From: an uncultured Collinsella sp.
GTDB taxonomy: Bacteria > Actinomycetota > Coriobacteriia > Coriobacteriales > Coriobacteriaceae
Length of the DNA: 41,198 nucleotides
Direction of reading: 5' to 3'
Assembly (NCBI GenBank): GCA_902493895.1
Contig: CABUQW010000015.1
Location: 1-41,198, forward strand
Made by a program: the position numbers and the translations under genes. The number at the start of each line of letters is the position of its first letter. Position 1 is the stretch's first letter. Below are positions 25,516 through 35,390 of this stretch, one piece after another. Under the pieces are notes generated by a model. That model searched no databases, had not been told where the DNA came from, and was given only the letters and a program-made list of their open reading frames with translations.

Positions 25516-26541
25516 TTACTTGCTGGGGTCGATTATATATTTACCCATGGCACGCAGAGCTGGGTCTGACAGGATGGCGCCGAGTTCGTCGAGGGAAGCC
25601 ACCTTGGCGACCATCGAGGATACGTCGAGCCTGCCAGAGTCGATGAGCTCGAGCGCGCGACGCTGCGTATAAGGGTTGATGTAGGACGAGGTAAGCACAA
25701 GCTCCTTCTGGAAGACCTCGAAGGGCTTGACGGTGATTGTCTCATCGGGCTTGGTGAGGCCGAACATCATGACCGTAGCCTTGTGGCCGGCGATCTGGAT
25801 GGCCTGCTCGATGGTGACGGGCTTGCCAACACACTCGATAACGACATCGACGTTGCCGACGCCCTCCTGCTCCAGGCGGGCCGGGACGTCCTCGTGGATG
25901 GAATCAATTGCCAGGTCGGCGCCGAGTTTGAGCGCAACCTCGCGCTTGCCTTCGACGGGCTCGAGCAAGACAACCTTGGTGGCGCCGGCGTTTTTAGCAA
26001 GCTGCATCATGAGCAGACCGATCATGCCACCGCCGATAACGACAACTGTGCTGCCGGGCTTGATGTTGCACATATCGATGCCGTGCAGGCAGCAGGCGAC
26101 GGGCTCGGTCATAGCACCCTGCTCAAAGCTGGTGTGATCGCCCAACTTGTAGACTTGCTGCATATCGACGGAGCAGTACTCGGCAAAGCCGCCGTTAACG
26201 GTGGTCCCGTAACCGGTCATATGCTCGCAGTAGTGGTTGATTCCGTCGCGGCAGGGTTCGCAGCAGCCGCAGGGATGGTTTGGGTCGATGCACACGCGAT
26301 CGCCCGGTTTAAAGCCAGCGACATCGCTGCCCACGGCCTCGACAACGCCCGCAAACTCATGACCAAGGATCGTGGGCGGGGTAACGTCCGCTGCGCCCTT
26401 GTCGCCTTCATAGATATGAACGTCGGTACCGCAGACGCCGCAAGCTTTGACGTTGATCAGAACGTCGCGCCTGCCCACGGCCGGCTTTGCCGATTCCTCG
26501 ACTCTGAGGTCGTGCTTTCCATAGAAGACCGCGCTTTTCAT
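25516..26541 (-). CDS. Zn-dependent polyol/sorbitol-type dehydrogenase (MDR family)
   Basis: A 341-residue medium-chain dehydrogenase. The catalytic Zn site is Cys37 (GVCGTDVH), His61 and Glu62 (GHEFAG). The structural Zn cysteines are 91, 94, 97 and 105. The nucleotide fold starts at VVVIGGGMIGLLMMQLAKNAGA near 166 and has a Glu after the second strand (VVLLEPVEGKR), favouring NAD over NADP. Overall it resembles sorbitol, threonine and galactitol-phosphate dehydrogenases. AAGGAG precedes the ATG. It lies upstream of gntR on the same strand and is divergent from the PTS/GH4 genes, sharing operators with them. It may oxidise the polyol released by the GH4 enzyme. Confidence 0.85.
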   Translation of the reverse strand: MKSAVFYGKHDLRVEESAKPAVGRRDVLINVKACGVCGTDVHIYEGDKGAADVTPPTILGHEFAGVVEAVGSDVAGFKPGDRVCIDPNHPCGCCEPCRDGINHYCEHMTGYGTTVNGGFAEYCSVDMQQVYKLGDHTSFEQGAMTEPVACCLHGIDMCNIKPGSTVVVIGGGMIGLLMMQLAKNAGATKVVLLEPVEGKREVALKLGADLAIDSIHEDVPARLEQEGVGNVDVVIECVGKPVTIEQAIQIAGHKATVMMFGLTKPDETITVKPFEVFQKELVLTSSYINPYTQRRALELIDSGRLDVSSMVAKVASLDELGAILSDPALRAMGKYIIDPSK

Positions 26542-26608
26542 GGTGACTCCTTAACGTGGCGGTGAATGTTGTAATGAAGTATAGGCGTGTATGCAGATAT
26601 AGACAAGC

Positions 26609-26622
26609 ATATCTAGACAAGT
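26609..26622. promoter_or_regulatory. GntR-type operator O1
   Basis: ATATCTAGACAAGT is nearly the reverse complement of O2 and close to the TCTAGA-centred palindromes bound by HutC-type GntR proteins. A further half site, ATAGACAAG, lies just upstream (26599-26607). It sits about 70 bases upstream of the dehydrogenase start. Confidence 0.7.
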
Positions 26623-26737
26623 AGAAAAGAATTATGAATTGTGGCCATCAGCTATATCAGCTTTAGCAGGTGAAATACTGGACATATACCGTTTACGGCT
26701 AATAATCAACCGTTTACCGACCGTAGTATTGATGCTA

Positions 26738-26753
26738 ACTTGTCTAGATAAGT
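26738..26753. promoter_or_regulatory. GntR-type operator O2
   Basis: ACTTGTCTAGATAAGT is a palindrome with one mismatched pair. It directly abuts the TATGAT box at 26756-26761, so bound repressor would block the PTS promoter. With O1 (about 130 bases apart) it could allow looping. Confidence 0.75.
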
Positions 26754-26898
26754 GATATGATAAAAATAGAAGCGCAAGAAGTCGGGGACACGGGCCCACC
26801 CGTCCTATTGCACGAGGTACACGCAAACGGCGCGTCTGCGGTCTCGAGTGAAGCCAAAACCGCAGCCGCTCCGAATGAAGAGAGGGGGATTCCCCGTC

Positions 26899-28491
26899 AT
26901 GATGCAAAAGATACAACGTTTCGGCGGTGCAATGTACACGCCTGCAATTCTTTTCGCATTTTCCGGAATCGTCGTCGGCCTGGGTACGTTGTTTACCACC
27001 GAGGCGATCTTTGGCGAGATGGCCACTGCGGGCCATCTTTGGTTTGATTGCTGGAATGTGCTGCTCCAGGGTGGTTGGACGCTCTTTAACCAGATGCCGT
27101 TGCTGTTTTGCGTAGCGTTGCCAATCTCGCTCGCGAACAAGCAGAACGCTCGCTGCTGCATGGAGGCTTTGGCCATCTACCTTACCTTCAACTACTTTGT
27201 AAGCACAATCTTGGGGCAGTGGGGCCCTGTCTTTGGGGTCGACTACTCTGTCGAGGCGGGCAGCGGTACTGGTCTTGCCACTATCGCAAGCATCAAAACG
27301 CTTGATATGGGCATCATGGGCGCGCTTATCATTTCAGGTATCGCCACGATGCTTCACAACAAGTACTTCGACACCGAACTTCCTGAGTGGTTGGGCGTGT
27401 TCTCGGGCTCCGTGTTCATCTATATGATCGGTTTCTTCGTTATGGTTCCGGTCGCTCTTATCGCCTGCCTGGTGTGGCCGCATGTCCAGGCTGCTATCTC
27501 CGCCTTCCAGGGATTCATCCTTTCCGCCGGTACGTTCGGCGTGGGCGTCTTTGCTTTCTTCGAGCGCGTGCTGATCCCTACAGGCCTGCACCACTTTATC
27601 TATACGCCGTTCTATTACGACAACGCGGCGGTCAACGGTGGCATCTTTGCTGCTTGGGCCAACATCCTGCCCCAACTGGCTGCCGATCCGAGCATTGCTC
27701 TTAAGGATGCCGCACCCTGGGCTGCCTATACCTGCCCTGGTTGGACTAAGGTCTTCGGCTCGCTCGGCGTCGCCATTGCGTTTTATATGACCGCCAAACC
27801 CGAGCGCAAGCAGCGCGTCAAGGCTCTGCTCATTCCCGTCACCCTTACCGCTATGCTTTGCGGTATTACCGAGCCGCTTGACTTCACCTTCCTGTTCATT
27901 GCGCCCGGCCTGTTCGTCGTCCACTGCGTGCTCGGAGCGCTCGGCTGCATGGCTCAAAACCTCCTTGGCGTCGTGGGCATCTTCGACGGCGGCATCATCT
28001 CGATGCTCTCGTGGGACTGGCTGCCCCTTTGGGCCGCACACGGTCTGCAGTACGCCATCTCCATCCTTGTCGGTCTGTGCTTTACCGCTCTTTGGGTCGT
28101 GGTCTTCCGTTTCTTGATCATCAAGTTCGACTTTAAGACCCCCGGTCGCGAGGATGACGATGTTGAGGTCGAGCTCAAGTCCAAGGCCGACTACAAGCAA
28201 AAGCAGAGCGGTGCTGCTGCTAGCAAATCGGTCGCCCAGAGTAAGGATGACGAGCGCTTGGTGCTTGCCGAGAACATCCTCGATCTACTCGGTGGCACGG
28301 ACAACGTCATCGATGTAACTAACTGCGCTACCCGTCTGCGCGTTAACGTCAAGGACAAAGGCGCCGTTGCACCCGAGGCTTCCTTCAAGGCAATCGGTAC
28401 GCATGGCTTGGTGGTCCAAGGCCAGTCAATCCAGGTCATCATCGGCCTTACCGTCCCGCAGGTTCGCGAGAAGTTCGAGAGTCTTCTGTAA
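26899..28491 (+). CDS. PTS IICB permease, alpha-glucoside type
   Basis: A 530-residue fused EIIC-EIIB of the glucose/glucoside PTS superfamily. It imports and phosphorylates a disaccharide at the membrane. The EIIC part has about ten hydrophobic segments and the conserved LIPTGLHHFIYTPF-like loop and GITEPLDFTFLF motif. After a charged linker (about 410-450), EIIB carries the phospho-cysteine Cys476 in NCATRLRV. No EIIA domain is present, so a shared EIIA must act. MMQKIQRFGGAMYTP is the typical start; AGAGGGGG lies about 10 bases upstream. It is co-oriented with a GH4 6-phospho-alpha-glucosidase, which points to an alpha-glucoside substrate. Confidence 0.9.
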   Translation: MMQKIQRFGGAMYTPAILFAFSGIVVGLGTLFTTEAIFGEMATAGHLWFDCWNVLLQGGWTLFNQMPLLFCVALPISLANKQNARCCMEALAIYLTFNYFVSTILGQWGPVFGVDYSVEAGSGTGLATIASIKTLDMGIMGALIISGIATMLHNKYFDTELPEWLGVFSGSVFIYMIGFFVMVPVALIACLVWPHVQAAISAFQGFILSAGTFGVGVFAFFERVLIPTGLHHFIYTPFYYDNAAVNGGIFAAWANILPQLAADPSIALKDAAPWAAYTCPGWTKVFGSLGVAIAFYMTAKPERKQRVKALLIPVTLTAMLCGITEPLDFTFLFIAPGLFVVHCVLGALGCMAQNLLGVVGIFDGGIISMLSWDWLPLWAAHGLQYAISILVGLCFTALWVVVFRFLIIKFDFKTPGREDDDVEVELKSKADYKQKQSGAAASKSVAQSKDDERLVLAENILDLLGGTDNVIDVTNCATRLRVNVKDKGAVAPEASFKAIGTHGLVVQGQSIQVIIGLTVPQVREKFESLL

Positions 28492-28509
28492 ACCATCGTC
28501 CATCGAAAC

Positions 28510-28549
28510 AATCGGCCTTGCAGAGCCGGTATGCACCGCAAGGCCGATT
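28510..28549 (+). other. Intercistronic hairpin between PTS and GH4 genes
   Basis: AATCGGCCTTGC (28510-28521) pairs exactly with GCAAGGCCGATT (28538-28549) around a 16-base loop, with no U-tract. Such stems between PTS and catabolic genes often protect the 5' segment from 3' exonucleases (known elsewhere, inferred here). Confidence 0.6.
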
Positions 28550-28645
28550 CTAGAGATAAAAACTCCACTTCTAGGTAACAATTCCAAACCGTGCAGGCCG
28601 CGTACGGGGATGGATTGAGCAAGCGGCCAGAATGAGGAGGACATC

Positions 28646-29989
28646 ATGTCCAAGAAAAACTATGCCGTGACCATTGCCGGCGGTGGCTCTACCTTCACTC
28701 CGGGCATCGCTCTGATGCTGCTTGAGGAGCGCGACCGCTTCCCGGTCAACAAGGTGACCTTCTACGACAACAACGCCGAGCGCCAGGAGATCGTGGCAAA
28801 GGCCTGCGAGATCTACTTCCACGAGAACGCTCCCGAGGTTGAGTTTAGCTACACCACCGATCCCGAGACCGCATTCACCGGGACCGACTTCGTACTTGCT
28901 CACATCCGCGTCGGCCTGTACGCCATGCGTGAGCTCGACGAGAAGATTCCTCTCAAGTACGGCTGCGTTGGCCAAGAGACCTGCGGCGCCGGCGGTATCG
29001 CCTACGGCATGCGCTCCATCGGTGGTGTCATCGAGATCCTCGACTACATGGAGAAGTACAGCCCCAACGCCTGGATGCTCAACTACTCCAACCCCGCGGC
29101 TATTGTCGCAGAGGCTTGCCGCGTGCTGCGCCCCAACAGCCGCATCATCAACATCTGCGACATGCCGATCGACCTCATGGATAAGATGAGCCGTATGTGC
29201 GGCATCAAGGATCGTCGCGAGCTGCAGTACAGCTACTACGGCCTCAACCACTTTGGTTGGTGGAGCAAGATCTACGACAAGGAGGGTAACGACCTTATGC
29301 CGCAGATCAAGGAGCACATGGCAAAGAACGGCTACTTGGACGGCATTGAGCACGAGGCCGGTAAGGAGCAGCACGTCGAGGAGAGCTGGATTCACACCTT
29401 CGGCAAGGCCAAGGATGTCTATGCTGTCGATCCCGAGACGATTCCCAACACCTACCTCAAGTACTACCTGTACCCGGACTATGTTGTCGAGACGTCTGAC
29501 CCCAACTACACTCGCGCCAATGAGGTTATGGACGGCCGCGAGAAGAAGGTCTTTGGCGCTTGCCGCGACATCATCGCCAAGGGTACTGCCAAGGACGGCG
29601 GCTTTGAGCCCGACGTACACGCCAACTACATCGTCGACCTTGCCTGCGCGCTGGCCGAGAACACGCTCGAGCGCTTCCTGCTGATTGTCCCCAACGATGG
29701 CGCTGTGCCCAACTTCGACCCGACGGCCATGGTCGAGGTGCCTTGCATCGTTGGCTCCAACGGCTTTGAGAAGATCTGCCAGGGCCCGATCCCGCAGTTC
29801 CAGAAGGGCCTGATGGAGCAGCAGGTTTCCGTCGAGAAGCTCGTTGTCCAGGCTTGGGTCGAAGGCAGCTACCAGAAGCTCTGGCAGGCACTCACGCTCT
29901 CCAAGACCATTCCTTCGGCGAGCGTTGCCAAGCAGATCCTGGACGAGCTCATCGAGGCCAACAAGGATTTCTGGCCCGAGCTTAAGTAA
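28646..29989 (+). CDS. GH4 6-phospho-alpha-glucosidase
   Basis: A 447-residue family 4 glycosidase that cleaves 6-phospho-alpha-glucosides by an NAD- and Mn-dependent redox mechanism. The N-terminal nucleotide site is IAGGGSTFTPG (10-20). The metal ligands are Cys171 (NICDMP) and His202 (GLNHFGWW). The CDMP form of this motif is typical of alpha-specific GlvA/MalH/AglB enzymes rather than the beta-specific CNVP type. GAGGAGG precedes the ATG at good spacing. It lies in an operon with the PTS permease and would yield glucose 6-phosphate plus a sugar or polyol. Confidence 0.94.
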   Translation: MSKKNYAVTIAGGGSTFTPGIALMLLEERDRFPVNKVTFYDNNAERQEIVAKACEIYFHENAPEVEFSYTTDPETAFTGTDFVLAHIRVGLYAMRELDEKIPLKYGCVGQETCGAGGIAYGMRSIGGVIEILDYMEKYSPNAWMLNYSNPAAIVAEACRVLRPNSRIINICDMPIDLMDKMSRMCGIKDRRELQYSYYGLNHFGWWSKIYDKEGNDLMPQIKEHMAKNGYLDGIEHEAGKEQHVEESWIHTFGKAKDVYAVDPETIPNTYLKYYLYPDYVVETSDPNYTRANEVMDGREKKVFGACRDIIAKGTAKDGGFEPDVHANYIVDLACALAENTLERFLLIVPNDGAVPNFDPTAMVEVPCIVGSNGFEKICQGPIPQFQKGLMEQQVSVEKLVVQAWVEGSYQKLWQALTLSKTIPSASVAKQILDELIEANKDFWPELK

Positions 29990-30029
29990 GGACTGCTGTC
30001 CCGAACTCTCACGCATCTCTGCTTCATTT

Positions 30030-30073
30030 GCGCCGCCGCGGTGTCCGGATTCGCCCGGATGCTGCGGCGGCGC
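30030..30073 (+). other. GC-rich hairpin before ychF
   Basis: GCGCCGCCGC (30030-30039) pairs exactly with GCGGCGGCGC (30064-30073), with an inner TCCGG/CCGGA stem. It is directly followed by TATACT (30074-30079), a likely ychF -10. It may end GH4 transcription or mark the ychF promoter; no U-run is present. Confidence 0.55.
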
Positions 30074-30116
30074 TATACTTATGAAGTTTGAAGTACCTGT
30101 ACCAAAAGGAGCTGTC

Positions 30117-31193
<1,077 letters not shown>

Positions 31194-31204
31194 GGACGAC
31201 GCAT

Positions 31205-31588
31205 ATGTTTAAATATGGCAAAAAAGCTGGCTACATGGGTATTGCGCTGCTCGTACTTGCGGTGATTCCGCTGGTGGTTGCAGCGTTTGTGATCCCCAAC
31301 ATTGGCCCCGAGGTGGCAACGAAGTTTAACGCAGCCGGCGAGGTGACGCGCTGGGGTAAGAGCTACGAGCTGCTGGCACTGCCGGTGCTCAACCTGCTGC
31401 TGAGCGTGGCGACGTACTTTACGGCGGGACGCCAGGCAAAGAACAACGAGGACTCCGCTGTGATGGCACGTCTTGCGTGCGAGCGCTACCTGCGCAACGG
31501 CTGCATCACGGGCGTGTTCCTCAATGTAATCAACGTCTACTTTATGTATTCGGCGATTACTGGAACGGGCTTTGGCTTTGGTTTCTAG
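31205..31588 (+). CDS. DUF1648 small membrane protein
   Basis: A 127-residue integral membrane protein with three hydrophobic segments (about 10-33, 54-72 and 95-118). Between the first two lies the DUF1648-type text PEVATKFNAAGEVTRWGKS, matching the conserved P.h.n..G...+w pattern. In Bacillus, related domains occur in SdpI-type immunity proteins and in membrane sensors, but the function here is unknown. It starts 11 bases after ychF with a short GGACGAC site, so the two are probably cotranscribed. Confidence 0.7.
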   Translation: MFKYGKKAGYMGIALLVLAVIPLVVAAFVIPNIGPEVATKFNAAGEVTRWGKSYELLALPVLNLLLSVATYFTAGRQAKNNEDSAVMARLACERYLRNGCITGVFLNVINVYFMYSAITGTGFGFGF

Positions 31589-31597
31589 CTTGTCCTT

Positions 31598-31987
31598 TTA
31601 GGCAACGAGCCTGCACACATATTCAATGGCTGCTGCGAGGCCGCCGCTCGATCGTGGTTTAAAGACCATGTCGGCGGCGGCCTCGTTTTCGTATCCGGCG
31701 CCGCGAAGGGCAAGTGCGATACCGGCTTCCAGGAGAAGGGGCAGACCTCGTTGGCTGGTTGCGATTACGGCAGCCTGCTTGAGCGAGCAGCTGTGCGCTT
31801 GGCATTGGATGGCAAGTTCACCTTGCGCCGGGCAAGGGACCAGAACGGCGGCGACGCGACTTGATAGCAATGCAAATGCTGTGCGCTCATCGGGCGAAAG
31901 GCATTCTGCTTCAACGACGACGAGCTTGGGCGGCGCGCTGTTTGCGCGAAGCGTGGCTCGGTACATGCGGACCGAAGAACCCGACAT
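31598..31987 (-). CDS. Unknown small protein with HAD-like C-terminus
   Basis: A 129-residue soluble protein. The C-terminal half (RGLPLLLEAGIALALRGAG, then AAADMVFKPRSSGGLAAAIEY) resembles the last motif of Cof-type HAD hydrolases (ND.PML.AAG..VAMGNA...AAD.V). The catalytic DxDGT motif is absent and the N-terminal half is unrelated. It may be a decayed or repurposed HAD domain. ATG at 31987 follows AGGAG. It is divergent from a small XRE regulator across a 24-bp perfect palindrome. Confidence 0.55.
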   Translation of the reverse strand: MSGSSVRMYRATLRANSAPPKLVVVEAECLSPDERTAFALLSSRVAAVLVPCPAQGELAIQCQAHSCSLKQAAVIATSQRGLPLLLEAGIALALRGAGYENEAAADMVFKPRSSGGLAAAIEYVCRLVA

Positions 31988-32010
31988 AGAAAACTCCTGT
32001 GTATTCGGCA

Positions 32011-32034
32011 AAACGTAAACTATAGTTTACGTTT
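32011..32034. promoter_or_regulatory. 24-bp perfect palindromic operator
   Basis: AAACGTAAACTA is followed directly by its exact reverse complement, between the start codons of two divergent genes. TATAGT in its centre can serve as a -10 on either strand. It is the probable binding site of the XRE protein encoded 30 bases away. Confidence 0.8.
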
Positions 32035-32063
32035 ATGTTCGGCTCCATTTCAAACTCGGCTGC

Positions 32064-32282
32064 ATGGACGAACGTGCGAAACAGATTCTTGGCAGGCGGG
32101 TCGAAGAGACACGCAGGGACCTTGGTATCTCCAAGGTTGATTTTTGTGTGGCGACAGGAATCAGTCGACCCTACCTCGACCGAATCGAAGATGGGACGGC
32201 AAATTTCACGCTCAAGGTTCTATTTAAGATCGCGCCCGCACTCGGCATGACGGTGTCAGAGCTTCTCGAGGGTATCGAATAG
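32064..32282 (+). CDS. Small XRE-family HTH regulator
   Basis: A 72-residue protein consisting only of a lambda-Cro/XRE helix-turn-helix (RRVEETRRDLGISKVDFCVATGISRPYLDRIEDG at about 11-44, then TLKVLFKIAPALGMTVSELL). It has no effector domain. No clear Shine-Dalgarno precedes the ATG. The TATAGT in the palindrome would give a leader of about 30 bases. It probably represses itself and the divergent HAD-like gene. The layout resembles toxin-antitoxin or phage-type switches, but no toxin family is recognised. Confidence 0.75.
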   Translation: MDERAKQILGRRVEETRRDLGISKVDFCVATGISRPYLDRIEDGTANFTLKVLFKIAPALGMTVSELLEGIE

Positions 32283-32304
32283 GGGATACCCGTCGACAAC
32301 TGAA

Positions 32305-33318
32305 TTACACCATCGGGATACGGTCGTGGTTGACTTGGCTGTAGAACAGGCGCTGAATCTCTGCCGCATCACGTGACTGGCCGAGCGCCCACATGGTTTT
32401 GGCCACGAGCGTCTCGGTGGTCATGTCGTCGCCGCGCAAAATACCCGGATGATCGGCGTAAGCTCGGCCGACCTCATAAACACCCAGGTCGAGGCCCTCC
32501 TCGGGGACCTGCGTGGTCATAACGACGGTGCGGCCCGAATCGACCCAACGGAAAATTGCCTCTTGGAACGACTCGCCCGACTCACCAAACTCGGGGATAC
32601 CGCCAATGCCAAAGGTCTCCAAAATCACGGCGTCGTAGCTATCGGCAAGGGCGTCGAGGATGCCCGGATTTACGCCGGGCGTGAGCTTAAGGACAAACAC
32701 GCGCGGGTCGATGCTGTCGTAGAAACGCACCGGGTTTTCGCCCTGATGCGTGCCGTGAAGCCCGTTGCGCACGATGCGGTCGTTGCGGATATAGGCGATG
32801 GGCGGATAGTTGACGCTAATGAACGCGTTAAAGCTCATGGTGCGCTGTTTGCGGGCGCGCGTGCCGGCAATGGCTACGCCGCCAAACACGATTGAGACGT
32901 CGTGCGAGTGTTCGTCGAGCGCATAGAGCAGGCTCTGGTACAGGTTGAGCTTGGCATCGGTAAAGGGATTGCCCATGGGCTTTTGCGAGCCGGTGAGTAC
33001 GATGGGCTTGGGGCTGTCCTGAATCAGGTAGGAAAGCGCTGCCGCGGTATAGCTCATGGTGTCGGTGCCGTGCAGAATCACGAAGCCGTCGTGGTCGGCA
33101 TAACCCTCGACGACGACGTCGCGGATACGCATCCAGTCACTGGGGCGCATATTGGTGCTGTCGATGTTCATGGGCTGCACGACGTCGAGCTCGCAGAGGC
33201 CCGAGATCTCGGGGACACTCTGGGCGAGCTCCTCACCGGTCAGAGCGGGGGAGAGGCCGTTGCCGTCCTCGGTCGATGCGATGGTGCCGCCCGTGGCGAT
33301 GAGAAGGATGCGCTTCAT
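32305..33318 (-). CDS. ansA: Type I L-asparaginase
   Basis: Hydrolyses asparagine to aspartate and ammonia in the cytoplasm. The 337-residue length suits AnsA. The first catalytic Thr lies in IATGGTIAST (7-16), and the second motif is VILHGTDTMSYTAAALSY (about 80-97) with the Thr-Asp pair. No signal peptide is present, consistent with type I. Start 33318 follows an AGGAAT site. It is divergent from guaA. Confidence 0.93.
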   Translation of the reverse strand: MKRILLIATGGTIASTEDGNGLSPALTGEELAQSVPEISGLCELDVVQPMNIDSTNMRPSDWMRIRDVVVEGYADHDGFVILHGTDTMSYTAAALSYLIQDSPKPIVLTGSQKPMGNPFTDAKLNLYQSLLYALDEHSHDVSIVFGGVAIAGTRARKQRTMSFNAFISVNYPPIAYIRNDRIVRNGLHGTHQGENPVRFYDSIDPRVFVLKLTPGVNPGILDALADSYDAVILETFGIGGIPEFGESGESFQEAIFRWVDSGRTVVMTTQVPEEGLDLGVYEVGRAYADHPGILRGDDMTTETLVAKTMWALGQSRDAAEIQRLFYSQVNHDRIPMV

Positions 33319-33586
33319 GCTGGTATTCCTATCGTATTTGCCGCCGCAGAGGCGGAGTCGTTCGGCAGTATTGTGGCACAGGGCATCCAATGTTCAAACG
33401 TATTACATCATCTGTAACGTTTGGTAACACTTCAATTGCCGTCAAATAGGGGCCAGGTCGTGCGTTTGCCGTGCGCTGATGGCTGCGAGGGACGAGAAAC
33501 CCCATATAAACGTGTACACTATGGGAGTTATTTTCGTTCATTCACGCGGGTGGGCACCGGCTCCCCGCCAACAAGAGGGGGAAACC

Positions 33587-35185
33587 ATGGATCAAAAGGC
33601 TTCCGCAAAGGTCCTCGTACTCGACTTTGGTGCGCAGTACGGTCAGCTCATTGCCCGTCGCGTCCGCGACCTTAACGTGTATTCCGAGATCGTCCCCTGC
33701 GACATCTCGGCCGACGAGATTCGCGAGATGAACGCCTCTGCGCTCATCCTTTCCGGCGGCCCGGCTTCCGTGTATGCCGAGGACGCTCCGTCTATCGATC
33801 CTGCCATCTTTGACCTGGGCCTTCCCGTCCTGGGCTTTTGCTACGGCCATCAGATCACGGCCGTGACGCTCGGCGGCAAGGTCGGCCACTCCGAGGTGGG
33901 CGAGTACGGCCGCGCCACCATCACGCGCACGGCCGGCGCCAAGCTCTTTAACTCCACGCCTATGGAGCAGACCGTGTGGATGAGCCACCGCGACGCCGTT
34001 TCCGAGGTGCCCGAGGGCTTTACCGTTACCGCCAGCACCGACGTGTGCCCGGTTGCCGCCATGGAGTGCCCCGAGCGCAAGATCTTCACCACGCAGTTCC
34101 ACCCCGAGGTCAAGCATTCCGAGTATGGTCAGCAGCTGCTGAGCAACTTCCTGTTTGAGATCTGCGGCCTGGAGCCCAACTGGAGCATGGACAACCTGGT
34201 CGAGACCATGACGGCCGAGTTCCGCGAGAAGGTCGGCGACGACCGCGTGATTCTGGCCCTGTCCGGTGGCGTCGACTCCTCCGTCGTGGCCGCGCTGGGC
34301 GCCCGCGCCGTGGGCAAGCAGATGACCTGCGTGTTCATCAACCACGGCCTGCTGCGCAAGGGCGAGCCCGAGCAGGTGGAGGAGGTCTTCACCAAGCAGT
34401 TTGACGTCGACTTTATCCACGTCCACGCCGAGGACCGTTATGCCGAGCTTCTGGCCGGTGTGACCGAGCCCGAGGAGAAGCGCCGTATCATCGGCACGCA
34501 GTTCTGGAAAGAGTTCTTCGCCGTGGCGCAGCAGCTCGAGACCGATGGCAAGCCGGTCAAGTATCTGGCCCAGGGCACCATCTACCCCGACATCATCGAG
34601 TCCGGCGCTCGCAAGACGGGCGGCAAGACGGCCACCATCAAGAGCCATCACAACCTGATCCCGTTCCCCGATGGCGTGCACTTCGACCTCATTGAGCCGC
34701 TCGACCACTTCTTTAAGGACGAGGTCCGCGCGCTTGGTCTGGCGCTGGGCCTGCCGGGTCACATCGTGTTCCGTCAGCCCTTCCCGGGCCCGGGTCTTGC
34801 CATCCGCATCATCGGCGCGGTCGACAAGGAGAAGCTCGAGATCCTCAAGAACGCCGACGCCATCGTGCGTGAGGAGCTCGATGCCTACAACCAGCGCCTG
34901 TTTGAGCAGACCGGCGAGCGCAACTCCGAGCACAGCTGCTGGCAGTACTTTGCGGTCCTGCCCGATATCAAGTCCGTTGGCGTTATGGGCGACGAGCGCA
35001 CCTACCAGCGCCCGATCATCCTGCGAGCCGTCGAGTCCAGCGATGCCATGACCGCCGACTGGGCCAAGCTGCCCTACGACGTGCTTGCCCGCATCTCCGG
35101 CCGCATCGTTGCCGAGGTTCCCGGCGCCAACCGCGTGTGCTACGACATCACGTCCAAGCCGCCCGCGACAATCGAGTGGGAGTAG
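33587..35185 (+). CDS. guaA: GMP synthase (glutamine-hydrolysing)
   Basis: Aminates XMP to GMP using glutamine and ATP. The 532-residue chain has a class I amidotransferase domain with Cys85 (VLGFCYGHQI) and the His/Glu of QFHPEVKHSEYG. The ATP pyrophosphatase P-loop is LSGGVDSSVVAAL, and the dimerisation domain ends in RICYD-like text and PPATIEWE. Start 33587 is preceded by GAGGGGG; an in-frame ATG at 33479 has no site. TACACT near 33517 is a possible -10. No guaB is adjacent. Confidence 0.96.
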   Translation: MDQKASAKVLVLDFGAQYGQLIARRVRDLNVYSEIVPCDISADEIREMNASALILSGGPASVYAEDAPSIDPAIFDLGLPVLGFCYGHQITAVTLGGKVGHSEVGEYGRATITRTAGAKLFNSTPMEQTVWMSHRDAVSEVPEGFTVTASTDVCPVAAMECPERKIFTTQFHPEVKHSEYGQQLLSNFLFEICGLEPNWSMDNLVETMTAEFREKVGDDRVILALSGGVDSSVVAALGARAVGKQMTCVFINHGLLRKGEPEQVEEVFTKQFDVDFIHVHAEDRYAELLAGVTEPEEKRRIIGTQFWKEFFAVAQQLETDGKPVKYLAQGTIYPDIIESGARKTGGKTATIKSHHNLIPFPDGVHFDLIEPLDHFFKDEVRALGLALGLPGHIVFRQPFPGPGLAIRIIGAVDKEKLEILKNADAIVREELDAYNQRLFEQTGERNSEHSCWQYFAVLPDIKSVGVMGDERTYQRPIILRAVESSDAMTADWAKLPYDVLARISGRIVAEVPGANRVCYDITSKPPATIEWE

Positions 35186-35295
35186 GCCGATAGGGTTCTG
35201 ACCTGCGATTTTGAGTGCCGCACTGTGCCGCTGAGTTTCGTTTCGTACGAGAGTCATGACAAAGCCACCAGCGACGGAGATGAGTAAAAGCGATT

Positions 35296-35338
35296 AAAGA
35301 GCCTCCGTTCCCTGCGTTGGGACGGAGGCTCTTTCTTT
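35296..35338 (+). terminator. Terminator after guaA
   Basis: AAAGAGCCTCCGT (35296-35308) pairs with ACGGAGGCTCTTT (35322-35334) and runs into TCTTT. It lies 110 bases past the guaA stop; nothing else is seen in that gap. Confidence 0.85.
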
Positions 35339-35390
35339 GCCGTTTTACTCCCTTGTCTCCGTTCGGGGATTATTTCTTGCTCATTTAGGG

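Larger units (their letters stand above)
26542..26898. other. Divergent control region of the sugar locus
   Basis: AT-rich gap of about 350 bases with two GntR-type operators, two direct ACCGTTTAC words (near 26687 and 26710) and a TATGAT -10-like box (26756-26761) for the PTS gene. A GTG at 26848 and an ATG at 26875 are in frame with the permease, but family comparison favours 26899. Confidence 0.6.

Noticed and set aside
33542..35257. Minus-strand open frame (571 codons) opposite guaA
   Set aside because: It is fully antisense to guaA, with composition of a codon-position shadow and no family similarity.
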